From Dendrophyllia cribrosa (Eukaryota; Cnidaria; Anthozoa; Scleractinia; Dendrophylliidae): DNA of 64,000 bases. The position numbers and the translations under genes are program-made. Below the pieces are notes generated by a model. The model was not told where the DNA came from, did not search any database, and saw only the letters and a list, made by a program, of their open reading frames with translations. Position 1 is the first letter of the stretch. Every line of letters starts with the position of its first letter. Of this stretch, positions 49,787-60,929 are shown in pieces. The DNA lies in NCBI GenBank assembly GCA_024195265.1, contig JAJLRJ010000005.1, positions 42,650,587 to 42,714,586 of the forward strand, in the 5' to 3' direction.

Positions 49787-49912
49787 CTACCTGTTTGAGT
49801 AGCTTTGTCTGGGTTGTCTTCAAGAAAAAATGCCTCCATTAGATTTAAGAGGCGTTCAAAAAATTTATCAGAATGTTGCATTTCCTCGGCAAAAAAACCC
49901 ATTAAGAGAAAT
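49787..49912 (-). CDS. Candidate internal exon of an unknown minus-strand gene
   Basis: Between an acceptor-like ...tctgaacag and a donor-like ACAG|gtagac, the minus strand reads FLLMGFFAEEMQHSDKFFER then LLNLMEAFFLEDNPDKATQT. The amphipathic, acidic composition is protein-like. It sits downstream of the mitochondrial PPR-like gene's stop (50186) and could equally be 3'UTR of that gene. It might pair with the candidate exon at 46506-46740, but this is unproven. Confidence 0.25.
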
Positions 49913-50185
49913 CTGTTCAGATTATTTCTTTGATAAAATAGTTACTTAATTTTACAAGTTGATCAAAATGCCTACAAGGAAGTAACCAGTATACATTGAT
50001 GCTCCATATACCCAGTGTTTAAATTCCAACAGGTCTGCAACTATCTGGGCCTTAAACCAATCTTACAAAATTTATGAATGAACACCCTTTTTGTTGCATG
50101 CTAATTATTAAATTTTTATCTTCAAAGAGTTTGCCATGAAGCAAATTTAATGCAGTTTACAAATACATCTTCAATGGAGAATTTA

Positions 50186-53100
50186 CTACCACCAAGCCCA
50201 AGATTCTTCTCTGGCTTTGACTAAGTATTTCTCTACCTAAAAACAAAAAAAAAGAAACAAGAAATCATTGCAATTAGTGGTGATCCTTAGTGTAAGTTTT
50301 AACCCTTTCACTCCCAGAGTCAATTATGGAGGTATGTCATGTAGTTCTAACTTTTGAGTCTATGGACGAAATCCTATGGTGTGACCATTTAAATGAAACC
50401 TCTTCGGCAGTACTTTCGCATGGTACCATTTGTTTTTCAATATTTTACAAAACGAAATTTGGGATTTTTCTTGAATTTTGATATTTGGCACTCTTGGGAG
50501 TGAAAGGGTTAATCTTATGGATTAGGAAGGTCAAAAACTCATAGTTCATGACGAGAAAACAAAGGAAATCACTACCATGAAAGAGGTATGGATACCCCGT
50601 CTTAATTTGCATAGATGTTGGCGATTTTATTCCCTTGTTTTCTCAAGGTACATCAAACACTCGAAAGGGTGTTTCATCCTGGAATATCCAAACACCTCAA
50701 ACTGGGTTAAAAAACTCAGCTGTGTCTCATTTTTTAACCCACTTTTCAGTGTTTGGATATCCTGATGAAACACTCTTCCTTGTGTTTGATATATTATGTG
50801 AAGGGTAGCCTGAGAGTGAAAGCAAGGGATTTCACTGTTTCCCAACCTCCCTAAAGTTTGCAAACTTATGAAATGCAACATTGTAACATCTGGGATGGTC
50901 AGGAAAAATCAAGAGCATTTTTTTTTCAGACATGTCCCAGATTTCTGTGATGGTCGGCAATCATTCCTAACATGAAAACAAAAATTAAGACTGTCTGGGA
51001 TGTTGATGATATGTTTAGCTCGGTAGAAATGGCAAAAACAAGCGCTCGCAAATTGGTATGGCAGACTTTGGCCACATCTTTATTTTATCATTGTGGATTT
51101 TATGTACCGGTACACTATAAAAGTGTATAAATATGGGTCATGGTTTTCTTAATCCCAGAAAGCAATCTTGCGATGGACTAGCAGCTAGTAGCCTAACAAG
51201 TCATTGAAGTTTACTGGAGAGAACAGACTAGCAACAAACCTTCTCTCTCATTTCTGGATCAGGTTCAACCTGCATCTCCTCCATCAAACCCCAAAACATT
51301 TTGACAGCTTCTCTGTCGTTGTACTTGATAAGCAGATCGAAGATCTCTCCAAACATATCTAGGTCAAACTTAGCATCTGGAGTGTCAAAGTACCGATCCA
51401 TCAGCTGCAAGGCAGATAAATAATGTCAATTAATTGACATCATTCTACTGTTTGTCAAGTGGGTAAGGCAATTTACAGTTCTTTATTGAATAACTGTGGT
51501 TAGTAAAATAAAACTTAGGTGGCTAGTATTATGTACTTATTGACTAAGTGGGAGGGCCAGATGGGAAAATATTTGGCCCAAGGTCGTGGTGTACAACCAC
51601 GTGCCATGACCAAGAGCCAAATATTTTCCTATCTAGCCCACCTAAATTAGTCAATAAGTATTTTATCATATGACCAATTTGGAGACAAAATTACTTTATG
51701 ACATGCGAGGCCAGCCGCTTTTGTAGTAGGGCCGTATGGCTTTTTCTGGCTCCACTCAGCAAATTAATGCATACGGACCTCATGCTGGACTCTCATCAAT
51801 GGTTTTGCAAAGAAAAGGTTCACAGGCAATACAGGTCATATGATATAGATGTTATTGAACTAGCGTGAGGTCTGTATTGGGAAAATATTGGTCTTGTTTC
51901 TCGTTCTTAAAGGAGACAAGAACGTTCGTTCATACATTCGTTTAAATGAGAACAAGACCAATATTTCCCAATACGGACCGCACAAGCTAGGTCAGCAAAG
52001 TTTTTTTACAATGGTGTTTTTAAAAATTATCCAATAAATTAATGCAACCATTGTCGGCTAATGCGTGCGCGCCAAAGCTAAGCTATTCTTGCATTTTCCA
52101 AGCCACTTTGTGAAAAGTTTAACCAAAATTGTCCACCAAACATGAGGAAAAATGTTTCTACTTAATAGAAAACAGTTTCATTTCGTTGTTTCATAAAAGG
52201 AATTTGGCGAAATGGGTTCGTGAGCGGTCCATCTCAGCGGTCCATATTGCAAATTTCAGACCACTCAGGGAACCAATCAGAATGCTCATTTTCGTCGTGG
52301 ACCAGTTTGCCAAATAATAAAAAGTATTGTGCTTCTGTAAGGAGGCATTCAAGTAAAGAATAGAATGCAAAGGAAGGTGGTAAGTAAAGGGATCAATGAT
52401 ACAAGGGGAAAGTATCCCAATGTGCTTGACCTTCCCCCTGCAATTTGCCCACAAGCCTTAGAGGATGCCCTTACCTTTTCTACCATTCTCTCTCGTTCAT
52501 TGTATTCTTCTTCTGTCATCATCTGAAAGAGAAAATGTGGTAGATTCATTTAAGGTGGTGCTTTGGGGTGGTACTTGGTTCTCTGGCTGGCTTTGGCACA
52601 GTTAATTTATACATGTAAGGGGGACAAGTGAATCTAAGTTGGGGAGGGGTGTCGAGGTTTACTTAGATTTAACAAATAATTATCTCATTTTATTAACAAT
52701 GAAATGCTTTGCACCAACTTTAATATAGAACGATAACAGAACTATAGTCTAACCAACAGCTGATACAAAATGGCAAAAACATAGAGACATAGCTTACATA
52801 TAAGCTTAGCTTAATGCAGGGCACAAAATTGCGCCTGATACAGATTTGAAAGTTACCCTTTGCTTCATCCCACCTTTATGCATTATACAATTAAATAAAG
52901 CTTGAAGGTGGCTCAATCGGTGCGATTGACGAGGTTTGCAGCAAAACTGTCACAAACTCTACGAAGTGAAATGGTACTGCCTTGTTTCCATACTATGAAA
53001 GGACTTCTTCCAGTCAGCAGTCGCTGGCAGTGAAAACATGTTTTGGGGTGGGGGTGCACCGTGGGCATAAAAGGACAGTCTGAGATATGGAAACAAGTGT

Positions 53101-53775
53101 TTTCCAAGTGAAACATCAACATTCCCCATCTTGGATATTTCAGAGGCTACGTTGTATATTGTGCATTCAACTAACAGTGCATATTGCGGGCTCAGAATAT
53201 TAAGTGTCACTCCATTACTTCTGCTCTCATTTGTTTATGTCAATATTTGTTGTTTTCGTTTTTGGAAGAAAGAATCGCTGTTAACTTTTTGGACTTGGCG
53301 ACCACTTTGGAATGTTTAGGAGCCAAATGTCTCCTTGGGAAAAAAGTTAATTTCGTGCCCTGGCTTGATGAAATACTTACACGAGCTTCAAGTTCATGTA
53401 TATCGTTCAGCCATCTCCACAACCAACTACGTTTCTTTGCTTTTTGCAACCAGTTTTCTTCCTTTTCTTCTTCTACTTCGCCATAGCTTGTCTCCCCTGT
53501 TCCAGACGCTGTTGTCTGCCATCTTCGAAAATACGCTTGGCATGAAACGACGGTCGGTCTAACGCATGGTGAAACTGACGTAACTAGAAAAAAACGATCA
53601 ACAGACAGACGCATAAAGAAAAATGCCAAACAAAAAACGAAACAAACTAACTCCCACAATAATAACGTAAAGCATTGTACGTACCAAAAGTAGATGGTTT
53701 AACGATCTGCCTTGAAGCAGAAGCGAAAAATAATCTACAACAGTTTCTGGCCCCTCGAGCCACGACCGTCGCCAT
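50186..53775 (-). CDS. Unidentified probable mitochondrial protein with one PPR-like helical hairpin, five exons
   Basis: I do not recognise this gene by name. Five exons on the minus strand join in frame at GT-AG sites: 53685-53775, 53381-53583, 52475-52522, 51240-51404 and 50186-50236, giving 185 residues. The start MATVVARGARN and the first 30 residues are rich in Arg, Ala and Ser without acids, like a mitochondrial presequence. An acidic run (EVEEEKEE, about 66-73) is followed by a Trp-rich segment (SWLWRWLNDIHELEAR, 83-98). Residues about 131-165 (FGEIFDLLIKYNDREAVKMF and on to the EPDP motif) have the length and pattern of a single pentatricopeptide repeat. The protein ends ESWAWW and TAG. 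Possible poly(A) signals are ATTAAA at 50146 and AATAAA at 49467-49472. It starts head-to-head with ZFAND2. Mitochondrial location and RNA-related function are inference; a small mitoribosomal or assembly factor is an alternative. Confidence 0.8.
50301..50511. mobile_element. MITE, 211 bp
   Basis: AACCCTTTCACTCCCA and TGGGAGTGAAAGGGTT are exact inverted ends. A decayed opposite-strand copy lies in AMDHD2 intron 3. It lies in the last intron of the mitochondrial PPR-like gene. Confidence 0.88.
50637..50799. mobile_element. Palindromic MITE, about 163 bp
   Basis: GTGTTTCATCCTGGAATATC and its near-inverse (GATATCCTGATGAAACAC) pair around AAACTGGGTTAAAAAAC / TTTTTTAACCCACTTT. Intronic. Confidence 0.8.
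51525..51995. repeat. Two neighbouring hairpins in the PPR-like gene's intron 3
   Basis: Hairpin 1 (about 51535-51663) pairs TACTTATTGACTAA with TTAGTCAATAAGTA and AAATATTTGGC with GCCAAATATTT. Hairpin 2 (about 51855-51995) pairs GGGAAAATATTGGTCTTGTT with AACAAGACCAATATTTCCC. They may be two parts of one element that extends towards 52320. Confidence 0.75.
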
Positions 53776-53931
53776 TTTTGAGCAATATCTCACTCGCCGA
53801 GAGCATTCTGGGAACAAGGCCTGGCCACCTAAAAGATGTTACGCTTATATGAAGTACCTATTGAAGTTTAAGGCAAAGTCAGCAATATTCAGTCATTTAT
53901 AGCACGGAAGCCAAAATATCGTTCATAAAAC
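53776..53931. promoter_or_regulatory. Probable bidirectional promoter between the mitochondrial PPR-like gene and ZFAND2
   Basis: Only 156 bases separate the two divergent start codons, so both 5'UTRs and core promoters must fit here unless there are upstream noncoding exons. I see no clear TATA box. The arrangement is typical of bidirectional promoters in compact animal gene pairs; shared control is inference. Confidence 0.6.
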
Positions 53932-56900
53932 ATGGAATTTCCCGAACTAGGGGCGAATTGCGCTCTTACAACATGTAAACAATTAGGTAAGTTTGTTTTA
54001 TTTTGTCTGGGTATGTTTTTGTTTTGTAAAACTTGAGTTTTCTTCAGGAATAGTATAAAACGCTCGATGACTGTGCAAAAATCCTTCGAAACGGAGAGAA
54101 AGAAAACAGAACTAATTGAAATCTCTGGGACTGGGATAGCTTATATTATATGGTTTGTATAGAATTAGGAATTCGTTTCTCGTTTCTAGATTTCCTTCCT
54201 CTGAAGTGCGATGCCTGTTCCAAGTTATTTTGGTATGTTTTCTTTCGTTTTCCACGTTTAAATTTAATTTGCCTAGTTAATGAATCAAGTTTTTCTTACT
54301 ACGTATTTAATAACTTAAGATTAATGCATCATAATCAGTTAAAATGTATATGTAAAAACTATAGGTAAACACCCAAGATTTTGTGATGCTTCTGCATTTC
54401 CTTGCAAATCAATGTCTACTAAAGGGCCTGTCCACCAGAGGCTGTTTACTGTGTGGTGTGAAATTTTCACAGGAGTTTAATTTCGCGGATTGCTGATTTT
54501 TTGCGTTTTTGCAGGAATAAATGTTTGTGATTTAGGATTTCAGACTTTACTGCTGGGAACAAATTTTAGCAGGTTTCATGTACGCGGAAGCTGTATATCA
54601 CAACAAGGAAATAATTATAATGTTTTCTTGTTTATTTTACTTTAAATTTTCTATACTTTACATAATAATAATAATTATTCAAGTGTCAATAATAAATACT
54701 AGCAGTGAAAACCACTAATTGGGGACACAATCACATGTACCACTGTATAAACAGCGACCCCTTTATTATGTTTTATTGGTGATGTAAATGCAGCATCACA
54801 GATGCCCTTGAGAATGGTGCCCCTTTGGACAACACTTTTTTTAAACCGAGCAGAACCGAATCCCGTTCAAGCCTGAATTTTTTTCAGGTTGCTTTTTCAA
54901 CTTAAGTTGAGAGCACACTGCGAGGATCACACTGAATCTCACTCAGTTTTTATCAAATTTACCCTCAGACCACAGAGAAGGTCATAATATTGTTTGTACA
55001 CTGTAGTCAATTTAATTGAAATTCGTTGATCTACATAAATAGAGTACATTTTCGCAGATTTTTTTTCGCTGGAGTTTATTTTCATGGGATCTTATTTTTG
55101 TGGATTGTTGGAAAACCCACAAAAATGTCATGCCACATGGTAACTTTAACCTTGCCTCTGATTCAATACTAAATACAAGAGTGTGTGTTTATCGGGGTTT
55201 CCAACACTGAGAAGAGAGTTGAAAAAAAGTTGCATAGCTGAGTTTTTTATTTAGCCTTGTTACAGTATGTATGTAATGTACTATACTCTGAGTATTGTAT
55301 TAGTTTCAGTATTGCAATTCTGTACTGTAATTATTATTTCCTGTAACATTTTTTTCTTTTAGCTTGCACATTCATATTCATGTAATCATCAATAAAATAC
55401 AAAAAAAATCAGGGTTGTATCATGCTTAATGTTTAAGTGACACTGATCAGCAAGTTTCTCTTTGCAGTAAGGACCATATCAAATATACAGAACATTGCTG
55501 TGAAAATTCCTACAAGAAGGTATCTTTTCAATGTGGTTAATTTAGTCAGAGCTTCATATTAACTAGTTTCTAAAAGTTCTGTATAAACTCCACCCACTTG
55601 TAATCGCTTTGTGGTAGTAGCCAACTTGAAAGCTTGGCTCCTTTGGCTGCTACACACTTTTTCCTTTGTTATGTTTAATTCAATGTATAGTTAGCTCTGT
55701 TTAATAGAATTGTATTTTTATATAATAACTAATTTAAAATGTTTCAAAAATACAGTATATTAATTATTCAAGAAAAAAGTATTAAATGTAAAAGTATTAC
55801 AATGAAACACAACAAAAAGTTGAACTTAAAAAGTTAATAAGTAGTAGATAAAATATGAGCAGAAGAACTGTATGGGCATTTACAATGGCGAGCCAAAGGC
55901 GAGGCATTGTAAACGCCCATACAGATCGGACGCGAATATTTCATCGTACTTATGAAATGAAACAATGAGTAGAGATCTGTGTGAAAAGTTAATGAATACT
56001 AATTAGCTGAGCAGGTGTCTGTATCAAAAGTTAATTCTACTGTTTAAAAATTCATCAACTCAGTTGATTTGTATTGGGGTTTACAGAGGTGTACATGTGA
56101 CTCAAATACCACCTATTATTTGTCATAACTGTTATGAATTATTAATGAATTTTATAATATAACATAAAGACCCAGTATTCAGTGTCCATTATGCTTCACA
56201 CACCTCTGTTATTGTTTTGGTTTGCGCAGGAGCGAGTCTTCTATCATTCAGAAGCGTGTGAAGCATATGGACAATACTGGGTCTTTAAAATTAAAATTAT
56301 TAATATTTTACAATGGGTTATTCCAGAAAAAATCCACACCCCCCGACGGATGGCATGTTGGAAATTCGCGCGGGAGGGGGGGTTTGAGGGCTCTGGAAAT
56401 CCAGGCGGGAGGGGGGGTCTGGACCTAAAATCCTTCCTCAGGGGTCGATTTTTTGAAAATGATTTGAAGAGAACACTTTGTGTTCAAAACAATTAGTTAG
56501 GGTTTAACTTCGTCGGTTCCACATTATTCATAGAGAATAAACCAGATGAAAGGGAGAAAATACAACTCAAATATGGAGAAAGTCAGTGGTTAACGTAACC
56601 GGAAGCGTGCTTCGGTACCTTGCAACAAAGCTCGTGTCCGAGTTCTTGCCAGCAACAAATTGTCAGGGAAAGGTTAAAAAGTATCAGCCTATTTGAAAAA
56701 AGACAAAAGATTTTTGACAAAAACAATCAATGTACCGTTATGCAAGTACGCATTGTTTTCTATTTGTAGAATTGTTTCAGCTTGCTTTCGTGCACGTTCC
56801 CTGTAATCTGATATAAGCTTAGTAATATACGGCTTACGCAAATGTCCAAACTTTTATGCCGCTCTTCCTAGTGTACTATTTAGTTGATGCGTTAAACCTT

Positions 56901-59900
56901 GAAGGAAATATAAAATAATTGGAAGAAGCTTTCCAATTTAATACTTAAAGGCAAATTGCGATCAAACTTGTTCGAATGTTTTCTTCGTGAAGCCAGTAAT
57001 CACGGTAAAGGCGCTAGTAAATATAATTAAATTAAATAGCGCTTTCTGAATTTGTTTGCTTTTAAGATTTTTTTTATTCGCGTATTACATTATGTGAATC
57101 ATTCTTACGGATAAGAATGGCATTCTATATACACAGGAAAAGTCGGAAATTTTAGAAAACACTAGATGTAATAAAAATAGGTTGCTGAATTTAAATAATA
57201 TTTTGTGATGTTTACAATATTTCGCAGACACAAGCGCTCGGCGCGCAATTAGGATAAATGTCATAAATAAATCGCCAAGCCTTCCGGAAGCAGAAAATCA
57301 CTGAATTCTGACAAGTGTAAGACATTTTCATTCAAGGAAATATGACTTTCATTCAAAAGTTTTGACCTTAAGAAAAAATGTTTTGGATTCATGATCATGA
57401 AAAAGCTGGGTGCGATCAAATTACATTTTACACAAAATTTGCATGAAACAAAATTGTGTATTTGCGACAACACTTTGAAGAAACTGTGAAGCCTGGAAAA
57501 AATTAAAACATACCAAAATCAAAGCAGTTATTTAAGGAACTAGATTTAAAGAAACATTTCATTCGATTTTGTCTTGAAATCACGGGTTTTTTTTTTATGT
57601 GTCACGCAATATTTATTTTAAAAATGTTTCACCAATTAATAGCACTAATCACCACAATTTAGAAAAATATAAAAACACGATCTCCTGAATGCGACTACAT
57701 GTATTTTTTTTTCATTGTCTGTAAATTTAGGGCTTCCAAAAATTTATTGGAAATCCGGGCAGGAGGGGGGGTCTCTGGGCTTGGAAATCCAGGTGGGAGG
57801 GGGGGTCTAGCGGGCCAGGAAATCCGGGCGGGGGGAGGGGTAAAAAAATCTTGCCATCCGTTGGGGGGGGGGGGGGGGGGGGTGGATTTTTTCTGGAATA
57901 ACCCAATGAGAGATCTGTTGGTCCTGCTTATAGACAAGATTAATACATTTAGTAAGGCAGTGGAATTTTCTATTATTGGACTCCCTTGGGACAGTGTTAA
58001 GAATCTGTGTTAGGAAATATGTCCACTTGTACAATGTAGGAGGTGTACTATATATAATTTTTGTTGGTGGCTGGGATCTTGATTCATTCAGTGTCTGCTT
58101 TTAACCCAGCCCCAGTTGTTCAGAAGGTGGATTAAGCGCTATCCACCTGATAAATCACTGTCCAGTGGATAAGTCTTAACAAGATCCTTTGTGTTATCCG
58201 CTGGATAGTGATTTATCCGGTGGATAACACTATCCACCTTTTGAACAACCAGGGCCAGGGTGTTAATATGTCAATGTTGTGGTTCAATTTTATCCTTGGT
58301 TCAAGTTTTATTTTTCCTTTGTTTTTGGCTATGGTTAATATGTATAATAATAACTAAAGTTTTAAACAAAGGAAAATAAAATTTGAACCAAGGATAAAAT
58401 TGAACCACAACATTAACATGCAGTTTCCATGGAAGTCCTCAAAATAACAAAATGAAATAAATTTAACAAAATTGTATAGACATTTTTTAACAATACAAAA
58501 TTTTAAAATGTTATAAAACCATTCTATAATAATATTAGGAAACAAAATGTAGTCAACTTGCAAAGCTACAGTCACTTTTTTTAAAAACTTTGTTTGTATA
58601 GGACCATCAAGTGCCTGTCTGCCCGCTGTGTAACAAGCCAGTCCCAGTACCTCGAGGGCAACAGCCAGACATAAAGGTTAATAACGTACACTAGCCTACT
58701 CTCAAACAAATACAGCGGAACCTCTACTAATGGCCACCTCTCTACAATGGCTGCACGTTTTGTTGTTCTGATTTCTTATTCATGCACTCAAATTCTCTAA
58801 TTGATAACCTCTCTATAATGGCCACCTCCCTACAATGGCTAGAAGGTGGCTGTTGAAGAGATGTTTGCCTGTACAGTAGAATGTCTACTAATGGCCAGCT
58901 CCCTATGACTGCCACCTCTCTACAACAACTGCAGATTTAAATATTCCTCTCCTGGTTTCCTTCCAACAGTTGGAAGGAAGTTTACATGTTGATCTAGTAT
59001 TCTGGACACAACTCTCTCTTCCACTTCTTCTGGTGGAAATAGTTTGTTCTTGCCCAGCCAGATATGTACTGGTGTCCAGTGTATCCAATCCAGACCTGAT
59101 TAAAACCCAGTTGGACATCTTCTTCTGCTGGGAGGGGGTGGGGAGGGAGGGGGGGGGGGGGGGGGGGGGGCTGCTGGGCCTTTGAACCCCTTAACTGGCC
59201 CTACACCAGGCATGTTGAGCTGCATTTTGCAACCCGATGGGCCTTTATCATGCCCCGCCATTTTGTATAAAAACAAAAGATTTATGCCGCTAAGCCTCGC
59301 AGTGAAGAAGTTGAAAACAAGGTTAGGCGGGCAAAAACAAAGCATTTTATTCTCCAGGGAGTCAACATGGTCGCCACGTGATAAAGGCCTATTCCAGTGG
59401 GGACTTAAATTTTGACAGCTCTTGCTGTGGCCATTTGGGCAATTGACTTTTAGAACTGCACAATTTGTACTCATCCAGGAAGATTTGACATGAGTGGGCG
59501 AGTGCTAATTTCCATCACTGTTATTCTAGACGACACCAAAAATTCCTACACTATCCCAGACTAGTTTATGTATGGCTCTTTTATTTCCTACTCCAGACTA
59601 AATTCTTCAGACCACATACATGTACTGATCAGTTTCCCAGCAAATGATACCCTATTCTAGACCGAACCTCTCTGATTTCTATACTCTATCCCAGACTTAA
59701 GTGCTTGAAAACCATACCCTTCACAGCACTTAGGCTAAATAGAAGATTTAGAAGTCAATTACTAAGGATGTGCCTGTTCTTTTAGGTTGGAGAGCACATT
59801 GACAGGGATTGCCAGTCAGATCCAGCAGTTGCTAAGAGAAAGGTACTTGAAAATACCATTTGTCAAGCCATTTACAGCCATGTGACTATATCTTGATGAT

Positions 59901-60929
59901 TGACGGCAAATACTTACTTAAACTCACCCATAATTAATCTTGCTTCTAATATCAAGAGCATAGGCCTTCAACAGTCACTATTCAAAGCCTTCTGTACTCT
60001 GTGATCCTCTCCAGCTGGGTCCAATTCTTGCAGCGTCACAAGGTGTAGCAAAGCCACTCTCCCAACCTAAAACTCTGAATATCTTCTTCCACAGTGTAGA
60101 CATTTGCGCACACTGCTCGCAGAGTTTATTGTTGAGAGAGGGTAATGATCTGTCTATTTTCTCTTCCTTTTGCTGTCTGTGCTCATGTTTTGACATGTGC
60201 AATTCTTTGTTTGCATACCGTCCGGACAACCTTCCTTGAGCATCAAAGTAAAGAGAGTGTGAACTTAGCCTTAATTTCTGCTGCTCTCCCAAGTGTGGTC
60301 TGTATTTGAGGGGTTTGCACACAACCTTGTTCCCAGGGTCTCTCTTCTTCCCGCCCCCTGGAGCGAGAGAGAGAGAGAGAGGGTCTGTCTATCTCGCTCC
60401 AGGGGGCGGGAAGAAGAGAGGCCCTGGGTACAAGGTTGGTTTGCACAGTGGCTGTTAAAATCCCCAGTAAATCTGTTTATCAGGCCTAACTGCAAACATA
60501 AGAATAAGAGGGTTAGTTTTCTATTAAAAGAAACTGTGCTGCTGTGTCGATGGGAAAGTGAAACATGAAAATTTTGTTTCATCAACTGAGTTGATAAGGT
60601 AAATGGCCACCATAAAGAGATTCAAGCGGACATTTTGAGGGATAGCCTTTCATCAGATTCATTCTGATAAAAGGCTAACATTTGAAACACTAGCTGTTGA
60701 ATATTTTTACAGTGGCCAATATACCTTATCAACTCAGTTTACTTGATAAAACCAAATTTTCTTGCCTAACTGCAAACAGGCTAAAATTTGCATGGATTAA
60801 TGACAGCTTCATTGGATGATAATCTCTTTTTGTTCAATTTTTTTATATCAATTCTTACTCTTTTTGGTTTTTGTTATACCTCAGGCATATCTCAATAGAT
60901 GTTCCCTCAAAGGATGTAAGCAGAAAGAG
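53932..60929 (+). CDS. ZFAND2: AN1-type zinc finger protein 2 (AIRAP family), 3' end missing into the assembly gap
   Basis: Six exons join in frame: 53932-53986, 54190-54232, 55468-55519, 58602-58676, 59786-59842 and 60885-60929, giving 109 residues with no stop. The start MEFPELGANC and KQLDFLPLKCDACSKLFC match the N-terminus of animal ZFAND2A/B. The first AN1 finger is complete: C10, C15, C25, C28, C33, H36, H42 and C44. A CPLC pair (57-60) and VGEHIDRDC (76-84) follow, as in the family. The second AN1 finger starts at C100 and C105 (GCKQKE) and is cut at the exon 6 donor. Known vertebrate members are proteasome- or ER-associated stress adaptors. The rest is expected in the N gap at 61501-62000, since PRORP begins just beyond on the other strand. 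A vs B type cannot be decided, because the distinguishing C-terminus (UIM motifs in B) is absent here. Confidence 0.93.
55530..55700. repeat. Dispersed repeat, copy B, in ZFAND2 intron 3
   Basis: Matches 13185-13350 over about 165 bases in the same orientation. It begins only a few bases past the exon 3 donor. Confidence 0.75.
55867..55924. repeat. Short hairpin
   Basis: CTGTATGGGCATTTACAATG and its near-inverse (CATTGTAAACGCCCATACAG) around GCGAGCCAAAGGCGAGG. Confidence 0.8.
56167..56288. repeat. Inverted pair, about 120 bp
   Basis: AAGACCCAGTATT...TGTCCAT...GCTTCACAC is inverted as GTGTGAAGCATATGGACA and AATACTGGGTCTT. Confidence 0.8.
56312..57905 (+). mobile_element. 1.6-kb dispersed element, copy 2, in ZFAND2 intron 3
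   Basis: TGGGTTATTCCAGAAAAAAT at the left and ATTTTTTCTGGAATAACCCA at the right are exact inverted ends. The interior matches 21245-22650. A G20 run (57863-57882) lies near the right end. No intact transposase. Confidence 0.88.
58109..58253. mobile_element. Palindromic MITE of the TTATCC/GGATAA family
   Basis: GTTGTTCAGAAGGTGGAT and the inverted ATCCACCTTTTGAACAAC, with GATAAATCACTGTCCA and TGGATAGTGATTTATC inside. Fragments lie at 9751-9795 and 40196-40256. Confidence 0.85.
58268..58417. mobile_element. Palindromic MITE, 150 bp
   Basis: AATGTTGTGGTTCAATTTTA and TAAAATTGAACCACAACATT are exact inverses. The inner arms pair TTATTTTTCCTTTGTTT with AAACAAAGGAAAATAAA. The last base lies about 185 bases before the ZFAND2 exon 4. 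Confidence 0.88.
58705..58935. repeat. Interspersed repeat with ATGGCCACCTC phrases
   Basis: ATGGCCACCTCTCTACAATG and ATGGCCACCTCCCTACAATG occur about 80 bases apart, and a further diverged pair lies near 58890-58925. It lies in ZFAND2 intron 4. The family is not identified. Confidence 0.5.
59149..59170. repeat. G22 run in ZFAND2 intron 4
   Basis: Homopolymer within a G-rich stretch from about 59130. Confidence 0.95.
60320..60440. mobile_element. Hairpin MITE, about 120 bp, in ZFAND2 intron 5
   Basis: AACCTTGTTCCCAGGGTCTC and the inverted CCCTGGGTACAAGGTT; inner CTTCTTCCCGCCCCCTGGAG and CTCCAGGGGGCGGGAAGAAG are exact inverses around GA repeats. Confidence 0.9.
60568..60762. mobile_element. 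MITE with inverted ends in ZFAND2 intron 5
   Basis: AAAATTTTGTTTCATCAACTG with GAGTTGATAAGGTAAATGGCC at the left; the inverse TATACCTTATCAACTCAG and AAACCAAATTTT at the right. It ends about 120 bases before exon 6. Confidence 0.75.

Noticed and set aside
53240..53659. 139-residue single-exon reading of the PPR-like gene region starting MWELVC
   Set aside because: It reads through a good donor (53380) and an acceptor (53584-53585); the spliced model with the ATG at 53775 gives a better presequence and continuous exons.
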